The position numbers were made by a program, and so were the translations under genes. Below the pieces are notes generated by a model. It was not told the origin of the DNA. It ran no database searches and was given only the letters and a program-made list of their open reading frames with translations. 64,000 nt of DNA from Candidatus Enterococcus ferrettii (GTDB lineage: Bacteria > Bacillota > Bacilli > Lactobacillales > Enterococcaceae), in NCBI RefSeq assembly GCF_017377655.1, contig NZ_JAFREL010000070.1, positions 1-64,000 on the forward strand, read 5' to 3'. Below, one piece after another: positions 60,714 through 64,000 of this stretch (the first letter of the stretch is position 1; each line of letters starts with the position of its first letter).

Positions 60714-62474
60714 ATGGAAACTACTGCAAAGAAAAGTGGACTGAAAGCGAAAGTCCAGCGACTGGGCAGCCACTTATCAGGGATGGTCATGCCGAATATC
60801 GGGGCCTTTATCGCATGGGGTGTTATCACAGCATTATTTATTGAGGCGGGGTACTTCCCAAATGAACAGCTAGCATCACTTGTTGGCCCGATGCTTACTT
60901 TCTTATTGCCATTATTGATTGCTTACACAGGTGGTAGCATGGTACACGGTCAACGTGGTGCGGTTGTTGGGGCAATTGCAGCGATGGGGGTTATCGTAGG
61001 GTCAGAAGTTCCAATGTTCATTGGGGCAATGATTATGGGGCCTCTTGGCGGTTGGTGTATTAAGAAATTTGATGACATGTTCCAATCGAGAATTAAAGCC
61101 GGTTTTGAAATGCTGGTTAACAACTTCTCATCTGGATTGATTGGCTTTGCGCTAGCAGTATTAGGCTTTTATGCAATTGGACCGGTGGTATCTTCACTTA
61201 CTGAATTGATGGCGGCTGGAGTAGAAACAATTATCAACATGCGTTTGCTGCCATTAGCAAATATCTTTATTGAACCAGCGAAAATTCTATTCTTAAACAA
61301 TGCAATTAACCACGGAATTTTGACACCTTTGGGGGCAGATCAAGCCGCTGAAGCAGGGAAATCGATTCTGTTCTTACTAGAAGCAAACCCTGGACCAGGT
61401 TTAGGTGTGCTGTTAGCCTTCACTTTGTTTGGTAAAGGATCAGCGAAATCCTCTGCACCAGGTGCGATTATCATTCAATTCTTAGGTGGTATTCATGAGA
61501 TTTATTTCCCATATGTAATGATGAAACCATTGTTGTTCCTAGCAGTTATCGGCGGTGGGGTTGCCGGAACTTTCACTTTCCAATTACTAGGCGCTGGTTT
61601 ACGGGCAGCGGCTTCACCAGGATCAATCATTGCAATCTTGGCAATGACGCCCCCGGATAGTATGATTGGCGTTATCGCAGGGGTTGTCGTTGGTGCTGTT
61701 GTTTCGTTCTTAATCGCGATGGTTATTATCAAAGCGGACAACAATGAAGAAGACGATTTAGCAGCCACTCAGGCAGCGGTGCAAGAAGCAAAATCAGCAA
61801 GTAAAGGTCAAGCTGGTGGTCAAATCGACAACCAAGAAATGTTTGGCAATGTAAACAAAATCATCTTTGCTTGTGATGCTGGTATGGGTTCAAGTGCAAT
61901 GGGTGCGTCAGTTTTACGCGACAAAGTGAAAAAAGCTGGTATTAATATCCCAGTATCGAACTCAGCGATTAATAATTTATCCGATGATGCAAATGCGTTA
62001 GTGGTGACACAAGAAGAATTGTACGATCGGGCAAGTCAAAAAGCACCAAGTGCAACCTTTGTTCAGGTAGAGAACTTTATGAATTCCCCACGTTACGATG
62101 AAATCGTGGAACGTTTGTCTGATGGTCCAGCAGCAGGTGCTGATGGAAAAAAGTTGAGTGACGATGTTGTTGAGGGAGTTGCGGATTACGATAGAGTAGA
62201 CCACATCGTCTTTGCCTACGAAAAAGGAAAAGGTTCTGCTAATATGGGCGCAACCGTTATGAAGAAGGTCTTGAAGGAACAAGGTGTCAATTTGCCAGTG
62301 ACTGCAGCAATGATCGGGGAATTGAAGGATGAACCTTCAGCTATGATCGTTACTATGCAAACTGAAACAGTTCATGCTGAACAACAAGCACCGAGTGCCG
62401 TTCACGTGCCTGTAGCTGACATGGTAACTTCAGAAAAATATGATAAAATTGTTGCTCAGTTAAAAAATAAGTAG
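60714..62474 (+). CDS. mtlA: Mannitol PTS EIICB with a second, degenerate EIIB
   Basis: About 586 residues. EIIC-Mtl membrane domain (about 1-345; HLSGMVMPNIGAFIAWG start), EIIB with CDAGMGSSAMGASVL (phospho-Cys at about 387), then a second EIIB-like domain (about 495-586) in which the CDAGMGSS loop is YEKGKGSA without Cys. Transports and phosphorylates mannitol with separate EIIA. GGAGG before ATG 60714; an in-frame ATG at 60696 precedes the site. Streptococcal MtlA has similar length. Confidence 0.93.
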   Translation: METTAKKSGLKAKVQRLGSHLSGMVMPNIGAFIAWGVITALFIEAGYFPNEQLASLVGPMLTFLLPLLIAYTGGSMVHGQRGAVVGAIAAMGVIVGSEVPMFIGAMIMGPLGGWCIKKFDDMFQSRIKAGFEMLVNNFSSGLIGFALAVLGFYAIGPVVSSLTELMAAGVETIINMRLLPLANIFIEPAKILFLNNAINHGILTPLGADQAAEAGKSILFLLEANPGPGLGVLLAFTLFGKGSAKSSAPGAIIIQFLGGIHEIYFPYVMMKPLLFLAVIGGGVAGTFTFQLLGAGLRAAASPGSIIAILAMTPPDSMIGVIAGVVVGAVVSFLIAMVIIKADNNEEDDLAATQAAVQEAKSASKGQAGGQIDNQEMFGNVNKIIFACDAGMGSSAMGASVLRDKVKKAGINIPVSNSAINNLSDDANALVVTQEELYDRASQKAPSATFVQVENFMNSPRYDEIVERLSDGPAAGADGKKLSDDVVEGVADYDRVDHIVFAYEKGKGSANMGATVMKKVLKEQGVNLPVTAAMIGELKDEPSAMIVTMQTETVHAEQQAPSAVHVPVADMVTSEKYDKIVAQLKNK

Positions 62475-62501
62475 TCTTTTTTGCAGAATCGTATTACCCT
62501 T

Positions 62502-62526
62502 AAAGCAGTGAGTATTCACTGCTTTT
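62502..62526 (+). terminator. Hairpin between mtlA and mtlR
   Basis: AAAGCAGTGA-GTAT-TCACTGCTTT, perfect 10-bp stem with a short T-tail; likely lowers but does not abolish mtlR transcription. Confidence 0.75.
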
Positions 62527-62554
62527 ACCCTTTTACTATTTGGAGGAGGTACTA

Positions 62555-64000
62555 GTGTACTTTTCGGTTCGAGAAAAAAAGATTTTAGCGCTTTTGTTAG
62601 CTTACCCGACTGGAGTCCAGCTGGATCAGCTGCAGCATGAGCTGAACGTCAGTAAACGGACGATTTATCGCGAGGTTTCCAGTATAGAAAAAACGATTAA
62701 ACCGTTAGATGTTCAAATTATCAAACCCCGTGGTGAAGGATACCGAATCGTGGGGGAGAGTATTAATTTAGACAAACTAAAGGATCAGTTAGAAGAAAAT
62801 AAGGAAGAGCTTTTTACGGATAATGTCCAAAGGCAAAGTGCGATTGTTACCAGCTTGCTGATGCTGGATGAAGAGGAAACAATTGAAGGACTGTCGATTG
62901 ATTTTCAAGTCAGTCCTTCGACGATTGTTTCTGATTTGCAGGCGATTGAACAAAGCCTGGAGGATTATCGCTTGCAGCTCTTGCGGCTAAAGGGCCGGGG
63001 GATAAAGATTGCTGGCAGAGAAAAAGAAAAACGACAAATTTTAGGTAATCTGATTTTCAATGGGATAAATGAATACGAGTTTTTCCAATTCATTGATCAG
63101 TTGAATGAGGAGACAACCGAAGCTGAGACGGACAATTTTTTCCTGAAGCAATTAACCCCGCGAGGGCTATATTTAGCTAAGGATATCCTTTACCATATTC
63201 CACAATACTCAGTAAAAGAAGTCACAGACAACCAGCTGCAGCGTATTCTGATTTTGCTGGCTCTCTCAATTGATCGAATTCGTCAAAATAAGTTTGTGGA
63301 AGAAGAACAAGACAGCAGTCCAAAACCAGAAAGCATGCAAATTGCCAGTCAGATTATGATTAAAGTTGCTACTTACTGGGGGCATTCAATTCCAGCACAA
63401 GAGGTTCGCTTCTTTGCTTATCAGCTGGAGGGAATCAACTATAAGAAACCACAAAATATTTTTATTGATCATTTTGATGTTGAGCTTTCTTATCAGATTA
63501 AGGAACTGATTCGTTTGGTTTCAGAAGACAGCGGCTTGGAATTTCGTAAAGATGAGCAATTGTTTAACGATCTGCTTACGCATATGTCGGCGGCTTTGAA
63601 AAGAAGCATGACAGTCTTGCCCAATATGGTAAATCCACTGCTGCAGAAAATTCAGGAAAAATACAATACTCTGACTCAAGCAGTAACAAATCAGTTAGCA
63701 GTTATTTTTCCGGATCATCAATTTACTCATGATGAGCTGGGCTATGTAGTTATCCACTTTGCTACCTCCTTGGAGCGCAATCCCTCCAGTAAGGGACTAT
63801 TTGTTTTAGTTCTGTGTTCCAGCGGGATTGGAACTGCCCGGATATTGGAGAGTCGAATTAAGAAATACATGCCGGAAATTCAACAAATTCAAGTAGCAAA
63901 AATTTCTGAGATGAATCGCTTGAACTTCAAACAGTATGATTTAATCCTAGCCACCGTTTTTCTACCTGAATTCACGTTACCGTACAAAGTCATTTCACCG
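62555..64000 (+). CDS. mtlR: Mannitol operon activator MtlR (cut by window end)
   Basis: 482 codons are visible from GTG 62555 (GGAGGAGGT upstream) and the frame stays open to the last base. Domains: HTH (about 1-60), second HTH (about 85-145), PRD1 and PRD2 (about 190-405) and the start of the EIIB-Gat-like domain with VLCSSGIGTARIL (about residue 420). The C-terminal EIIA-like domain lies outside. As in other mtlA-mtlR-mtlF-mtlD clusters it should bind the dyad before mtlA. Confidence 0.93.
   Translation, partial: MYFSVREKKILALLLAYPTGVQLDQLQHELNVSKRTIYREVSSIEKTIKPLDVQIIKPRGEGYRIVGESINLDKLKDQLEENKEELFTDNVQRQSAIVTSLLMLDEEETIEGLSIDFQVSPSTIVSDLQAIEQSLEDYRLQLLRLKGRGIKIAGREKEKRQILGNLIFNGINEYEFFQFIDQLNEETTEAETDNFFLKQLTPRGLYLAKDILYHIPQYSVKEVTDNQLQRILILLALSIDRIRQNKFVEEEQDSSPKPESMQIASQIMIKVATYWGHSIPAQEVRFFAYQLEGINYKKPQNIFIDHFDVELSYQIKELIRLVSEDSGLEFRKDEQLFNDLLTHMSAALKRSMTVLPNMVNPLLQKIQEKYNTLTQAVTNQLAVIFPDHQFTHDELGYVVIHFATSLERNPSSKGLFVLVLCSSGIGTARILESRIKKYMPEIQQIQVAKISEMNRLNFKQYDLILATVFLPEFTLPYKVISP

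Overview
The window looks like the chromosome of a low-GC lactic acid bacterium, most likely an Enterococcus. The evidence is a full WxL / DUF916 / LPxTG surface-protein locus, a LevR-controlled mannose PTS with a trailing DUF956 gene, an mtl operon starting with a 586-residue EIICB, the L21-Prp-L27 block with its leader, and Shine-Dalgarno sites of the Bacilli type. Species cannot be fixed from sequence reading alone. I saw no transposase, integrase, phage gene or CRISPR array.

Layout. 166-6410: a PRD/PTS-domain activator, split fructose-type EIIA, EIIB and EIIC, a Gfo/Idh/MocA oxidoreductase and a 6-phosphogluconate dehydrogenase, tightly coupled. 6462-11006: housekeeping genes (Nudix, M42 aminopeptidase, DUF975, MBL-fold protein, lipoate ligase). 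11282-21795: a surface island with a LytTR response regulator and AgrC-like kinase, then an operon for a small WxL protein, a DUF916/DUF3324 protein, an LPxTG protein, a 1690-residue repeat protein ending in WxL, a small membrane protein and a winged-helix regulator. An exact 12-bp direct repeat with 21-bp period, the geometry of LytTR operators, lies before the first WxL gene. 21912-28827: a 7TM sensor with a degenerate kinase end, a signal-peptidase-like protein that lacks the catalytic Ser and His, an OmpR-type two-component system, and a divergent LanFEG/BcrAB-like ABC transporter.

28828-36721: MFS remnant, MerR/SDR pair with a 19-bp-spacer promoter, P-type ATPase, second SDR, tRNA-Arg(UCU), DUF915 hydrolase, O-methyltransferase and a cysteine-free uracil-DNA-glycosylase-like protein. 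36784-45524: L21/Prp/L27, BrnQ, an isoprenylcysteine-methyltransferase-like protein, an FtsX-type ABC pair and TrkA/TrkH. 45571-49270: a consensus promoter, a leader with tiny ORFs, a long-range hairpin and an intrinsic terminator, followed by a MutS2-like protein without Smr domain and a second RsgA fused to an RNHCP domain. I read this as a candidate attenuation-controlled ribosome-rescue or antibiotic-response module, and it is the most interesting part of the window.

49452-64000: a coiled-coil HTH protein, VOC protein, AraC regulator, MazG-like protein and SemiSWEET transporter; then the sigma-54 activator LevR, a perfect 48-bp palindrome, a consensus -24/-12 promoter and the mannose PTS; then an XRE regulator that may be split by a frameshift; then the mannitol operon with an MtlR-like operator and a cre-like site, with mtlR running off the window end.
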